Assembly: GCF_014297595.2 (NCBI RefSeq)
Contig: NZ_CP060414.2
Location: 2,604,001-2,668,000, forward strand
Reading direction: 5' to 3'
Length of the DNA stretch: 64,000 nucleotides
DNA from: Neisseria musculi
Lineage (GTDB): Bacteria > Pseudomonadota > Gammaproteobacteria > Burkholderiales > Neisseriaceae
Numbering within the stretch: position 1 is the first letter of the stretch; the number at the start of each line of letters is the position of its first letter. Shown in pieces: positions 9,750 through 18,871 of the stretch. Made by a program: the position numbers and the translations under genes. The notes under the pieces were generated by a model, which did no database searches, had not been told where the DNA came from, and worked only from the letters and a program-made list of their open reading frames with translations.

Positions 9750-10069
9750 AATAAGGCGCAAATTATAGGTAAAGAATTTTCGTTTGGCAAGACAAGGGCG
9801 GAAATTAGAGTGCAGCCATGCAGAAAGAAGCCAAACGGCAAGCCGCAGGCAATATCAGGCATAACCGATGCCCCATTGCCTTGCTGCACCCGCAATGAAC
9901 CGGTGCGCCGGCTGATAGGGCCGTTTTTTTCAGACGGCCAAATTGCGTTTATACGCTCTGCGCCGGCGGCTGCGCGGGCGGTGCTGTTTTATCTGCCCGT
10001 AAGGCCGTCTGAACCCTTCCGGCGGCAGGCGGGATTGGCTTAGGCGGCCGGCCGGCTTGGCTGTCAAAT
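9750..10069. other. Intergenic, nothing assigned
   Basis: Contains scattered DUS (near 9928 and 9999) but no reading frame with a ribosome-binding site or recognisable protein. Confidence 0.5.
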
Positions 10070-10780
10070 TCAGGCGGCGAGCACCACAAAGATGGTGGGG
10101 CGTTTTCTCAGGCAGGGCAGTGTGCCGCTTTTTTGCCAGTCGGCCACGGTTCGGCTGATGATGGTTTGAGTCGGCAGTGTCAAGTCGCAGGCAATGCACA
10201 GGCGGGTGGATGGAGCAAGCGTTGCGGCCGCATCGGCCAGCAGGGCATCGTTGCGGTAGGGCGTTTCGATAAACAATTGGGTTTCTTGATGTTGGCGCGA
10301 GCGTTGCTCCAATGTTTTTAAGGCATGTATCCGCTCGTTTTTTTCAGACGGCAGATAGCCTCTGAATGCAAAATGCTGACCGTTGGCGCCCGATGCCATC
10401 AAAGCCAGCAGCAGGCTGGAGGGGCCGACCAGCGGCCGTACTTCAAAGCCGTGTGCGTGCGCCAGCGCCACCAGGCCGGCACCGGGGTCTGCCACGGCAG
10501 GGCAGCCGGCTTCGCTGACCATGCCCATGCTGCGGCCTTCCTGAAGCGGTTTGAGCAGTTCGGGCAAGGCTCGGGCATCGGTGTGTTTGTTGAGCGTTTG
10601 CAGGTTTAAACCGCGTATCGGCGCGGTTATCCCCAAATGTTTCAAATGGGCGCGGGCGGTTTTTTCGGCTTCGACCACAAAATCGGTCAGGCCGGCGATT
10701 TGCGCCTGCTCGTGCGGCAACAGGCAGGGCATGTCGGGCGCGCCGATCGGTGTAGGAATGAGATAGAGAACGGCAGACAT
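10070..10780 (-). CDS. RsmI-like SAM-dependent methyltransferase (tetrapyrrole methylase fold)
   Basis: 236 aa, with the start of a tetrapyrrole/RsmI-type methylase (LYLIPTPIG), a glycine/proline-rich loop VSEAGCPAVADPGAGLV near residue 95 and LVGPSSLLLALMASG near 120, which form the SAM pocket in this family. LFIETPYRN is also characteristic. RsmI itself methylates C1402 of 16S rRNA. This shorter protein with a deviating N-terminus is more likely the second COG0313 paralogue often found beside Maf in Neisseria and other proteobacteria. Its substrate is not known from sequence. It follows the Maf gene at 11027-11617 on the same strand. Confidence 0.85.
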   Translation of the reverse strand: MSAVLYLIPTPIGAPDMPCLLPHEQAQIAGLTDFVVEAEKTARAHLKHLGITAPIRGLNLQTLNKHTDARALPELLKPLQEGRSMGMVSEAGCPAVADPGAGLVALAHAHGFEVRPLVGPSSLLLALMASGANGQHFAFRGYLPSEKNERIHALKTLEQRSRQHQETQLFIETPYRNDALLADAAATLAPSTRLCIACDLTLPTQTIISRTVADWQKSGTLPCLRKRPTIFVVLAA

Positions 10781-11026
10781 GGTTTCGGGCTTTGGTGTGT
10801 ATCTATAAAAAAGTGTTTGTTTGACCGGTCCGGCCGTCTGAAAAAATCGAAATAAAAAATATTTCAGACAGCTTAGCGTTAGGGCGAATGCGCTTGGTTT
10901 CCGGCGGCGTGCAGGGCGCAGGCGGTTCAGGTTCAGGCCGCCAGCCGTCTTGGTTGCCGCTTGGGCAACCGATAAACCGTTTTCCTTGCGCCGGTATGCA
11001 GTAATGCCGCAGGTTTGCGGTGGCCG

Positions 11027-11617
11027 CTAAACAACTTCCACGCCTTCTGCCGCCAAAAATTCCACCAGCTTGAAAACCGGCAGGCCGATCAGGGCGTTGG
11101 GGTCGGTGCTGTCGATCCGCTCCAGCAGCGCCGCGCCCAAACCTTCGCTTTTGGCCGCGCCGGCGCAATAGACGGCATCAGGTTCGTGCTCCAGATAGCG
11201 GCGGATTTGTCCGCTGCCCAGTTTGCGCATGGTAACCACGGTTTTATCGACATGGGTGTGCAGGCCGCCTGAAGCAGTGTTGAGCAGACAGAGCGCGCTG
11301 TAAAACACGATGCGCTGCCCGCTCGATTGCGCCAGCATCTGTTGTGCGTTTGCAACGCTCATCGGCTTGCCGAGCTGCAGACCGTTGCACCAAGCCACTT
11401 GGTCTGCGCCGATAATCAACGCCTGCGGAAATCTGCCGGCCAGCGAGCGGGCTTTGCCGACAGCTAAACGCAGGGCAGTTTGTTCTGCGGTTTCGCCGGG
11501 TATCGGCGTTTCATCGAAATCGGGACGGGCCGTCTGAAAAGAAACGCCCAAGCGTTGCAGTTGGGCTTGGCGGAACACCGAACCCGAGCCTAAAACAAGC
11601 GGCAGATTTGTATTCAT
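11027..11617 (-). CDS. Maf-family nucleotide pyrophosphatase (YceF type)
   Basis: Hydrolyses non-canonical nucleotides; the YceF subgroup acts on 7-methyl-GTP. 196 aa. The N-terminal LGSGSVFR is the Maf substrate loop (SxxR), followed by DFDETPIPGET and the catalytic IIGADQVA. It lies directly divergent from yceD-rpmF-plsX, as yceF does in Escherichia coli, which supports the subgroup assignment over YhdE. A second Maf gene at 14874-15497 has the classical LASGSPRRREIL start. Confidence 0.92.
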   Translation of the reverse strand: MNTNLPLVLGSGSVFRQAQLQRLGVSFQTARPDFDETPIPGETAEQTALRLAVGKARSLAGRFPQALIIGADQVAWCNGLQLGKPMSVANAQQMLAQSSGQRIVFYSALCLLNTASGGLHTHVDKTVVTMRKLGSGQIRRYLEHEPDAVYCAGAAKSEGLGAALLERIDSTDPNALIGLPVFKLVEFLAAEGVEVV

Positions 11618-11668
11618 ATGTGTAAAAACATTGACGTTAAAGCAATGAAATTATATCATACCCCGTTT

Positions 11669-12172
11669 ATGTCAGACCTTAATTTGATTGACCCTGCCGC
11701 TTTCGCCGCCGAAAAGCAGAGCCTTCAAGGCCGGTTTTTACTGAGCCGGTTGGACGAGCGCGTTTGGTCGCACGAATATTTTGCCGACAAGCAGGCCGAG
11801 GTGTGGTTTGCCCTCAAAGGCGGGCAAGACCGCTTCTGGCGGTTGTTTCTCGATTTGACCGTAACGGGCAGCGTGCCGCTGGTGTGCCAGCGTTGTATGC
11901 AGCCGATGCCGTTTGATTTCAACGAAGCCGGCCGTATCGTGTTATTCGACAGCGAAGCCGGTTTGGACGAAGCCATGCTCTCCGATGAGGATTTGGAGGG
12001 CATGGTGGCGGAAGAGACGCTTGATGTGCGCACTTTGGTGGAAGACCAAATCCTGATGGCTCTGCCGTTTTCTCCGCGCCATGAAAACTGCGCCCATGCC
12101 GTTGCCGGAGAGGTCAACCGAGACAAACCCAATCCGTTTGCCGTTTTGGCAGGGCTCAAAAGCAGCCGCTGA
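11669..12172 (+). CDS. yceD: YceD family protein (DUF177), 23S rRNA accumulation protein
   Basis: 167 aa from ATG 11669 (MSDLNLIDPAAFA). An upstream in-frame ATG at 11618 would overlap the maf start region and has a poor leader. The DUF177 signature is visible: VPLVCQRCMQPM near residue 75 and an acidic stretch, then VEDQILMALPFSPRHENC near 130, where the paired Cys residues are conserved. In E. coli YceD promotes 23S rRNA accumulation. It sits directly before rpmF, its universal partner. Confidence 0.92.
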   Translation: MSDLNLIDPAAFAAEKQSLQGRFLLSRLDERVWSHEYFADKQAEVWFALKGGQDRFWRLFLDLTVTGSVPLVCQRCMQPMPFDFNEAGRIVLFDSEAGLDEAMLSDEDLEGMVAEETLDVRTLVEDQILMALPFSPRHENCAHAVAGEVNRDKPNPFAVLAGLKSSR

Positions 12173-12208
12173 GCCGGCTTTACCGTTTTATATTTTTAGG
12201 AGCTTGAA

Positions 12209-12385
12209 ATGGCCGTTCAACAAAACAAAAAATCCCCTTCCCGCCGCGGTATGCACCGCTCGCACGATGCTTTGACCGCGCCCGCCCTGTCGGTTGACGG
12301 CGCAACCGGCGAAGTACACCGCCCCCACCATATTTCGCCCAACGGTATGTACCGTGGCCGCAAAGTGGTGAAAGCCAAAGGATAA
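12209..12385 (+). CDS. rpmF: 50S ribosomal protein L32
   Basis: 58 aa, too short for most gene-length cut-offs. It begins [20 protein letters not shown] and ends [10 protein letters not shown]; this [14 protein letters not shown] start is the L32 signature. AGGAG lies about 7 nt before the ATG. It follows yceD by 36 bp, and a hairpin with a T-run follows it. Confidence 0.97.
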   Translation: MAVQQNKKSPSRRGMHRSHDALTAPALSVDGATGEVHRPHHISPNGMYRGRKVVKAKG

Positions 12386-12409
12386 TCCGCTTTGCCCCAA
12401 TGATGAACG

Positions 12410-12452
12410 AAAGCCAGAAGATTGCCGTCCAACCGCAATTGCTGGCTTTTTT
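12410..12452 (+). terminator. Rho-independent terminator after rpmF
   Basis: AAAGCCAG pairs with CTGGCTTT, with an inner ATTGC/GCAAT stem, and is followed by TTTTTTG. Confidence 0.7.
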
Positions 12453-12560
12453 GCGTTAAACACCGCAGGTTGGGCGCGTCAGTAAAAATCAGGCCGTCTG
12501 AAAGCCCGGTTATCTGAAACCTTCACAAAAAAGGTGGCCTGCGGCATTGCCGGTATTGAT

Positions 12561-13091
12561 ATGATGAAAAAGAAAGTCTGGTACACCTATGACGATATCC
12601 ACCGCGTTATCGGGCAGCTTGCAGAAAAAATCAAGGCATCAGGGGTGCGTTACGATGCCATGATTGCCATCGGCGGCGGCGGTTTTATCCCCGCGCGGAT
12701 TCTGCGCTGCTTTTTAGGCATTCCGATTTACGCCGTAACCACCGCATATTACGACAGTGATAGGCAGGGTCGGGCAACCGAGAGTGTGAAAAAAATCCAA
12801 TGGCTTGATCCCGTTCCCGAAACCCTGCGCGGAAAAAACGTGTTGGTGGTGGACGAAGTGGACGACAGCCGCGTTACACTCGAATTTTGCCTAAACGAGT
12901 TGGAAAAAGAGCCGTTCGGCACGGTGGGCATTGCCGTGTTACATGAAAAAATCAAAGAAAAGCAAGGCAGGCTGCCTGGAAATATGCCTTATTTCAGTGG
13001 TTTGACCGTGCCTGATTGGTGGATTAACTATCCGTGGGATGCCGAGGATATCGATGAACACAACCGCCTGGCAGCGCAGGCCGCAGAGTAG
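12561..13091 (+). CDS. Purine phosphoribosyltransferase (hypoxanthine/xanthine type)
   Basis: 176 aa from ATG 12561. A GTG at 12534 is possible but its leader is not family-like. MIAIGGGGFIPARILR near residue 40 binds pyrophosphate, and VLVVDEVDDSRVTL near residue 95 is the PRPP-binding motif. The C-terminal VPDWWINYPWDAEDI is typical of this class. It salvages a purine base to its nucleotide; hypoxanthine, guanine or xanthine is not resolvable here. It is inserted between rpmF and plsX, which are adjacent in many genomes, and has its own DUS just upstream (12491). Confidence 0.85.
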   Translation: MMKKKVWYTYDDIHRVIGQLAEKIKASGVRYDAMIAIGGGGFIPARILRCFLGIPIYAVTTAYYDSDRQGRATESVKKIQWLDPVPETLRGKNVLVVDEVDDSRVTLEFCLNELEKEPFGTVGIAVLHEKIKEKQGRLPGNMPYFSGLTVPDWWINYPWDAEDIDEHNRLAAQAAE

Positions 13092-13157
13092 GCGGCAGGT
13101 TTCGCGGCCGGATATCAGGCCGTCTGAAACATTTGGTATAGCATGGAGAAACATATA

Positions 13158-14222
13158 ATGATTACTTTGGCCGTTGATGCCATGGGCGGCGATGCCGGAT
13201 TGAGCGTTACCGTTCCCGGCGCTGTGGCTTTTTTAAACCGGCAGAGCAACGTCAATCTGATTATGGTTGGAGACGAGGTGCCTTTGAAAGCCGCGCTGGC
13301 TGCCGCGCACGCGCCGATGGACCGCATTACCGTGCAACACGCTGCGCAAGTGGTGGAGATGGACGAAGCCCCCCAGCTTGCCTTGAAAAACAAAAAAGAT
13401 TCTTCGATGCGCATCGCCATCAACCAGGTGAAAGAAGGCTTGGCGCAGGCTGCCGTATCGGCGGGCAATACCGGCGCGCTGATGGCAACGGCACGTTTCG
13501 TGCTGAAAACCATTCCCGGCATCGAGCGGCCGGCGATTGCCAAATTTCTGCCGTCCTCCAGCGGCCACATGACCCTGATGTTGGATTTGGGGGCGAATGT
13601 CGATTGCACCGAGGAGCAATTGATGCAGTTTGCCGTTATCGGCAGCGAGCTTTATCAGGCGCTTTATCCGGCCGGCGGCCGTGCGCGCGTGGGTCTGCTG
13701 AATGTGGGCACCGAAGACATCAAAGGCACCGAAACCGTTAAGCGGGCTTTCGAACTGCTCAAAGCGGGCAATCTGAATTTTGTCGGCAACGTTGAGGGTA
13801 ACGCGGTATTTTCAGGCAAGGTCGATGTGATTGTGGCCGATGGTTTCGTGGGGAATATCGTGCTGAAAACCATAGAGGGCGCAGTGAAATTTATGGGCGG
13901 AGCCATCAAGCAGGAATTTCAGGCCAATATGTTTACCAAAGCCGCCGCGTTGGTTTCGATGCCGGCATTGAAAGGCTTTAAAAACAAATTTGATCCCCGC
14001 CGCTTCAACGGCGCCATTTTTCTCGGTCTGCGCGGCGTGGTGGTCAAAAGCCACGGCGGCACCGATGCGGCCGGTTTTGCCTTCGCGCTGGAAGAGGCCT
14101 ACCACGAAGCCCACGCAGACAGCTTAACCAAAATAGAGCAAGGTGTGGCCGCACAACTGGCGGTTATCATGGAGAAAAAGCCGGAAAACGAACAGGCAGC
14201 GATGGCGGACAATATCGGTTAG
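13158..14222 (+). CDS. plsX: Phosphate acyltransferase PlsX
   Basis: Makes acyl-phosphate from acyl-ACP for phospholipid synthesis. 354 aa from ATG 13158 (MITLAVDAMGGDAG). The in-frame ATG at 13143 is less likely because GGAG lies 8-10 nt before 13158. AVDAMGGD near the N-terminus, SAGNTGALMA near residue 100, and the C-terminal GLRGVVVKSHGGTDAAGF are family hallmarks. A strong hairpin terminator follows. Confidence 0.96.
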   Translation: MITLAVDAMGGDAGLSVTVPGAVAFLNRQSNVNLIMVGDEVPLKAALAAAHAPMDRITVQHAAQVVEMDEAPQLALKNKKDSSMRIAINQVKEGLAQAAVSAGNTGALMATARFVLKTIPGIERPAIAKFLPSSSGHMTLMLDLGANVDCTEEQLMQFAVIGSELYQALYPAGGRARVGLLNVGTEDIKGTETVKRAFELLKAGNLNFVGNVEGNAVFSGKVDVIVADGFVGNIVLKTIEGAVKFMGGAIKQEFQANMFTKAAALVSMPALKGFKNKFDPRRFNGAIFLGLRGVVVKSHGGTDAAGFAFALEEAYHEAHADSLTKIEQGVAAQLAVIMEKKPENEQAAMADNIG

Positions 14223-14256
14223 AGCGGTTTGCAGCATCCCGCCGGATAAAAAATCG

Positions 14257-14287
14257 GGCCGGCGCCATGCCGGCCTGTTTTTTTATC
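14257..14287 (+). terminator. Rho-independent terminator after plsX
   Basis: GGCCGGC, 5-nt loop, GCCGGCC, then a long T-run, 35 bp after the plsX stop. Confidence 0.85.
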
Positions 14288-14403
14288 CGGCATTCGGGCG
14301 GCATCGGATCAGAGGCCGTCTGAACCGTTTTTAAAGGCCGCGCCAAAATACGCGGCCTGGGGCTTTTGTCAAAATCAAACCATGCTCCCGAAAACCTGAA
14401 TCC

Positions 14404-14534
14404 CGTCATTCCTGCTTAGGAGGGGAATCCGGCATGGGAATAATAAATCATTTTATTTCAGTAGCTTATGAAATAAAGGCTGATAACGGCTCAAACATTT
14501 CAGACGGCCTTTTTAAGATATTTTTGCAAAGGTC
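14404..14534. repeat. Neisserial intergenic mosaic element, copy B (degenerate dRS3)
   Basis: CGTCATTCCTGC..GGGGAATCCGGC and TTTATTTCAGTAGCTT match the element at 41938-42133. The right end is ATTTTTGCAAAGGTC, with TTTCAGACGGCC just before it. Confidence 0.6.
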
Positions 14535-14736
14535 CCGGACAGCTGTTACATCGGGGCAGATGCTTCGGCGGCACTCCGGTTCGATTTAAAATAATCACGG
14601 TTTCAGCCCGGCCGGGTTGTTCCAGCCTCTGCAGACTGTATACCGTTTTGTTTTTGCGGATTAACCGTATGGTTCGGCTGCAGAGCGTGCGTGCCGGTTA
14701 AAGGCGGTATCTGCGGCGGACAATACCGATGCTGCG

Positions 14737-14769
14737 AAGGCCGTCTGAATATCTTTTTCAGACGGCCTT
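14737..14769 (-). terminator. Inverted DUS pair downstream of maf
   Basis: AAGGCCGTCTGAA, an 8-nt T-rich loop and its reverse complement. It lies about 105 bp past the maf stop on the minus strand. Confidence 0.6.
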
Positions 14770-14873
14770 CGGCCTTTGCCGAAATACCTTAATCATGAAT
14801 GATGCCGTTTAAAAGGCCTTTTCACGATGCTTTTTCAGACGGCCGGGTTTATCTGTTTGGCAGATAAACGCGC

Positions 14874-15497
14874 TCAACCGGCGGATGCCTGCAGGCCGTC
14901 TGAAAAGGGCGGGGTGTTCAAACCCAGGCTTTTCAGAAGCGACACGGTTTCAAACACAGGCAGCCCCATCACGCCGGTAAAGCTGCCGCGCAGATTTTCC
15001 ACAAACACTCCGCCCAGCCCTTGAATGCCGTAGGCGCCGGCCTTGTCCATTGGCTCGCCGCAGGCAATATAGGCAGCAATTTCGGCTTCGCTCAGGGTTT
15101 TGAAGGTAACATCGCTCTGCTGCAGCAGGGCATGGGTACTGCTTTGCCAATAAACGCATACGGCAGTCAATACCTGATGGGTGGTGCCGGAAAGCCGGCG
15201 CAACATATCGGCGGCATCGGCTATAGATTGCGGTTTGCCGAGAATGCGGTTGTGCAGGGCCACGGTGGTGTCGGCGCTTAACAGTGGGTATTCGGGAGCG
15301 AAAGGGCGTTGTGCCTGCCAATGGGCAACGGCAGCGGCGTTTTTTTCAAACGCCATTCGTGCCGTATAAGCGGCGGCGGCTTCGTGTAGATAAGGAGTTT
15401 CATCGGTTTCTGCGTGCAGGCGGGCAACGCGGTAGCCGAGGTTTTCGAGAATTTCCCGGCGGCGCGGGCTGCCGGAAGCGAGATAGATGGTGTTCAT
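14874..15497 (-). CDS. maf: Maf-family nucleotide pyrophosphatase (dTTP/UTP type, YhdE)
   Basis: 207 aa. LASGSPRRREIL at the N-terminus, AETDETPY near residue 30, LSADTTVALHNRILGKP near residue 75, and the C-terminal YGIQGLGGVFVENLRGSFTGVMGLP are the Maf/YhdE signature, as in septum formation protein Maf. The last residues (PFSDGLQASAG) come from a DUS read in frame. Its stop is inside a DUS-rich patch. It is upstream of nothing obvious on the same strand; recJ ends 387 bp further upstream. Confidence 0.93.
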   Translation of the reverse strand: MNTIYLASGSPRRREILENLGYRVARLHAETDETPYLHEAAAAYTARMAFEKNAAAVAHWQAQRPFAPEYPLLSADTTVALHNRILGKPQSIADAADMLRRLSGTTHQVLTAVCVYWQSSTHALLQQSDVTFKTLSEAEIAAYIACGEPMDKAGAYGIQGLGGVFVENLRGSFTGVMGLPVFETVSLLKSLGLNTPPFSDGLQASAG

Positions 15498-15883
15498 TTG
15501 CTTTACCTTTTACGGCACAGCCCTGCCTTACGGCACAGCCCTGCCGAAACAGTACGGCAGGAAAATAACGGTTGCGCTTTCTTTATAGTAACCCCGCTTA
15601 TTTCTGCTGCGGCGTTGCTGCGCTTGGTTGGGAAAAGTAGTTTGCAGGCCGCCCAAACGGCGTATGGTTTATGCTGCTCAAGCCTGTGTCGGTGCCGGAA
15701 ATAAGGGGCACGATAAGTAGCGGGCTGCAACCTTCCCAAAACACTTAGGCCGTCTGAAAGGTTTCAATACTGCATTTGCGGCAATGGGTCGGCCAATAAA
15801 CTTCTTGCGGAGTTGCAAGAGCGTCAGGCCGTTTGCAAACGGATGCGGCATTTGTTTTCAGACGGCCTTTCCATCAAGGCCGG
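15498..15883. other. Intergenic between maf and recJ
   Basis: No gene seen. It contains a short direct repeat (ACGGCACAGCCCTGCC, twice, near 15511 and 15529) and a reverse-oriented copy of repeat family R2. Confidence 0.55.
15590..15662 (-). repeat. ~90-bp dispersed intergenic repeat (family R2), copy b
   Basis: Reads CCCCGCTTATTTCTGCTGCGG, then GTTGCTGCG, then TTTGCAGGCCGCCCAAACGG on the plus strand. It aligns closely with 45002-45090. A second short R2 end (GCCGGAAATAAGGGG) lies at 15696-15712. Confidence 0.6.
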
Positions 15884-17605
15884 CTAGGCCGCTTCCCAAT
15901 AATCGATATAAAGCTGCAATTCGGTGTGGTTGCGCCATTCGTTGGCCACGGGGCGGTAAACCGTGCGCACGCGCGCGGGAATCTCTTCGGTGCAACGCCA
16001 AAACATGGCTTCAAATTCGCGGCCTTCTTTTTGCAGCCATGCTTTTTTGTGGTTCACGCCCATGGGCTGCTGGCGGACAACGGCAAATTCATCGGTGAAG
16101 CTCGGCGGTGCAAACCCCTGCCCCCACACATGGCGGGCGAGGTTTTGCGCCTGCTCGAGGGTGAGCTCGGCGGCGGGCAGGCTGCCGTCTGTGAGGTAGG
16201 TTTGCGACAAATCGTCTTCGCAAACCAGCCCGCGCACCACGTTTTCAAAGGCCGTCTGAAAAGCATCGATATCGTGTTCGCGTATGCTCAAACCCGCCGC
16301 CATGGCGTGCCCGCCGAACTTTAAAATCAAATCGGGGTGGCGTTTGCTCACCAAATCCAACGCATCGCGCAGGTGCAGGCCGGCAATGGAGCGGCCGGAG
16401 CCGCGCACTTCGCCGTTGCCGGCGGGGGCGAACACGATGGCGGGGCGGTAGAAGCGCTCTTTCAGACGGCCGGCAACAATGCCTATAACGCCCTGGTGGA
16501 AGTCGCTGCGGTAGGCCACCAGCGTGGTTTGGCCGGGGGGCAGCGCGGCGGGGCAGGCATCGAGCGCGTCTTGCAGCATCGATTGCTCGATTTCGCGCCG
16601 CTCGATGTTCAAGCCGTTTAGGCGGGCGGCGAGGGTTTGCGCTTCGGCATCACTCTCGGCCAGCAGGCAGGCGATGCCCACCGACATATCGTCCAACCTG
16701 CCGGCGGCATTGATGCGCGGCCCCAGTGCAAAGCCCATATCGAAAGGCTGTGCTTTGCGCCAGTCGCGCCGCGCCACCTCAAACAGGGCGCGGATACCGG
16801 GGCGCATTTTGCCCGAACGCATACGCTTCAGCCCCTGCGACACGAGAATGCGGTTGTTGTGATCCAGCGGCACCACATCGGCCACCGTGCCCAGCGCTAC
16901 CAAATCCAACAGTTCGCCCAAATTAGGCTCGGGCAGGCCGTCTGAAACAGAATGGGCGTGTTCAGACGGCTTAAACCAGCCGCGTCGGCGCAATTCGGCG
17001 CGCAGAGCCACCAACACATAAAAAATCACGCCCACGCCCGCCAGGCTTTTGCCGGCAAACGTGCAGCCTGCCTGGTTGGGATTGACGATGATGCAGTCGG
17101 GTGTGCGCTCGGCGGGCAGGTGGTGGTCGGTGATGACAACATCGATGCCCAATGCCTGCGCGCGCGCCACGCCGGCGAGGCTGGCGATGCCGTTGTCCAC
17201 CGTTAAGATTAAATCCACATTTCGGGCGGCGGCGGTTTCAGACAGCTCGGGCGTGAGGCCGTAACCGTGTTCGAAACGGTTGGGCACGAGAAAATCCACC
17301 GTTGCACCCATTGCGCCCAAACCCTTCATGCCGACCGTGCAGGCAGTGGCGCCATCGGCATCGTAGTCGGCCACAATCAGGATTTTCTCGCGTCGCTGCA
17401 CCGCATCGGCCAACCGCGCCGCCGCCGCCGTGCAGTTTTTCAGGCTTTGGTAGGGCAGCAGCGCGGCCAGTTTGTCGTCAAGCTCGGCCGGCGAAGCCAC
17501 ATCGCGCGCCGCGCACAGGCGCGCCAGCAAAGGGTCGGTGCCGGCTTCGATCAGGCTTTGGCAGATATTGGGGTTGAACGGGCGGGTTTGGATTTTGGCA
17601 GACAT
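15884..17605 (-). CDS. recJ: Single-stranded-DNA-specific exonuclease RecJ
   Basis: 5'-3' ssDNA exonuclease of recombination and mismatch repair. 573 aa from ATG 17605 (MSAKIQTRPF); the 15 residues before it in the longer frame are not family-like. The DHH motifs are present: VADYDADGATA near residue 75, DHHLP near 155, and the C-terminal DHHA1 GGHAMAAGLSI near residue 440. Several DUS lie inside the gene (near 16250, 16461, 16935, 16960), as often seen in Neisseria DNA-repair genes. Confidence 0.96.
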   Translation of the reverse strand: MSAKIQTRPFNPNICQSLIEAGTDPLLARLCAARDVASPAELDDKLAALLPYQSLKNCTAAAARLADAVQRREKILIVADYDADGATACTVGMKGLGAMGATVDFLVPNRFEHGYGLTPELSETAAARNVDLILTVDNGIASLAGVARAQALGIDVVITDHHLPAERTPDCIIVNPNQAGCTFAGKSLAGVGVIFYVLVALRAELRRRGWFKPSEHAHSVSDGLPEPNLGELLDLVALGTVADVVPLDHNNRILVSQGLKRMRSGKMRPGIRALFEVARRDWRKAQPFDMGFALGPRINAAGRLDDMSVGIACLLAESDAEAQTLAARLNGLNIERREIEQSMLQDALDACPAALPPGQTTLVAYRSDFHQGVIGIVAGRLKERFYRPAIVFAPAGNGEVRGSGRSIAGLHLRDALDLVSKRHPDLILKFGGHAMAAGLSIREHDIDAFQTAFENVVRGLVCEDDLSQTYLTDGSLPAAELTLEQAQNLARHVWGQGFAPPSFTDEFAVVRQQPMGVNHKKAWLQKEGREFEAMFWRCTEEIPARVRTVYRPVANEWRNHTELQLYIDYWEAA

Positions 17606-17852
17606 GAAACGGGAAAATGCGGGAAAAGCCCGTATTGTATCGTAAAACAAAATAAAAGCGGTACGGCATAGCCCCCGCCTGCATCAGAGCGTACGGGCAG
17701 GCTTGCCCTGCCCCGCCCCTGATTATCCGGCTGCCGCTATAGATGCGGGGATATGGAGCAGAGTGTTTCAGACGGCCGGAGATTTTGAAAAGGGCGGCCG
17801 TCTGAAAAAAACAAGATGCGGCAAAGTTTGGCTGTTGATTGCAACCGTAATA

Positions 17853-17880
17853 CTTGACCTGCCGCGCGGCTGTGCAACAA
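17853..17880 (+). promoter_or_regulatory. Possible sigma-70 promoter of msrC
   Basis: TTGACC, 16-nt spacer, AACAAT, about 35 bp before the ATG. The -10 match is weak. Confidence 0.3.
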
Positions 17881-17914
17881 TAGCGGCTGTTTTTTGACAC
17901 AGGCAGCCCGCACC

Positions 17915-18403
17915 ATGCACACCATTCAAACCGGCGGCACCACCAAAGTGGAAATTTATCAGGAAATCCTGCCGCAAATCGAAAGCCTGATTCGGGGCGA
18001 ACCCGACCTGAGAGCCAATCTCGCCAACATCAGCGCGGTGTTGAAAGCATCGTTCGGCTGGCTGTGGGTGGGCTTTTATCTGGCCGACCACAACCGCCGC
18101 GAACTGGTGTTGGGGCCGTTTCAGGGGCCGCCGGCCTGCACGCGCATTGCCTACGGGCGCGGCGTGTGCGGCCGTGTTTGGGAAAAAGGCAGCACTATTG
18201 TGGTGGAAGACGTGAACCGTTACCCCGGCCATATCGCCTGCTCGGCACTGTCGCAATCCGAAATCGTTGTGCCCGTGTGGGACAAAACCCGCCGCCTGAT
18301 GGCCGTGCTCGATGCCGATGCCGAAACCACGGGCTGTTTTAACGGCACCGATGCGCATTATCTGGGCAGGCTGGCCGAAATCGTCATGCGCTACCACGGC
18401 TGA
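17915..18403 (+). CDS. msrC: Free methionine-(R)-sulfoxide reductase (GAF domain)
   Basis: Reduces free Met-R-sulfoxide in the cytoplasm. 162 aa, a single GAF domain. The three conserved cysteines appear in PPACTRI, GRGVCGRVW and IACSALS, in the family order. The start is ATG 17915 (MHTIQTGG). A TTG at 17894 is in frame but poor. It complements the envelope-located msrAB. A TTGACC/AACAAT promoter-like pair lies about 50 bp upstream. Confidence 0.93.
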   Translation: MHTIQTGGTTKVEIYQEILPQIESLIRGEPDLRANLANISAVLKASFGWLWVGFYLADHNRRELVLGPFQGPPACTRIAYGRGVCGRVWEKGSTIVVEDVNRYPGHIACSALSQSEIVVPVWDKTRRLMAVLDADAETTGCFNGTDAHYLGRLAEIVMRYHG

Positions 18404-18871
18404 CGGGCCGCAGTTTCTATAAAAAGTAGATGTACCTTAGCGGGCATAAATATGCCGTCAGGCACACAGGCGCTGCAAGCACTTGGGGCTGTCTGAAAAA
18501 AGTTTTCAGACAGCCTGATAGCATAAACAACTATTGTTTTTTTATCCGAGCCGCCAGTTTCTTCAAACACTCCGCAAAGAGATCCTACTTGGTTTTTTAA
18601 AATCTGCTCATCATATTCTTATGCTTTCGCTATATGCGCGTTTAACCCAACCATGCCTATCTAACTTCATCATGGACCTTTGTTCCGCTTTTCGTTTGTA
18701 TTTTCTCTCCTTTTGCACTTCTGCTGTTGTTCCTGTGTCGGGGCGGGCTGCCGGCTGTTATCGGGCGGAGGCAGTCAGCAGCATCGCCACTGCCCATGAC
18801 ATCGATAGGGGGGGCAGCGTAGGCGGTAAAAGTTGGGGGTAGAGCCCAAGCATGGGGCAGCATTAATCTTC
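18404..18871. other. Intergenic, AT-richer patch before the FHA remnant
   Basis: After the msrC terminator, about 18530-18720 is AT-richer than its surroundings. Frames here are short and unrecognised. It may be eroded adhesin or immunity-gene DNA, but nothing can be assigned. Confidence 0.4.
18487..18515 (+). terminator. Terminator after msrC (variant DUS pair)
   Basis: GGCTGTCTGAAAA and its reverse complement with a 3-nt loop. Both arms carry the same T-for-C change relative to the DUS core, so pairing is kept. Confidence 0.6.

Larger units (their letters stand above)
14223..14873. other. Intergenic between plsX and maf
   Basis: No gene seen. It holds the plsX terminator, a mosaic-repeat copy (14404-14534) and an inverted DUS pair (14737-14769). 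Confidence 0.6.

Noticed and set aside
18530-18720. Possible immunity gene next to the FHA remnant
   Set aside because: The patch is AT-richer, but no open frame of useful length on either strand has a start signal or recognisable sequence.
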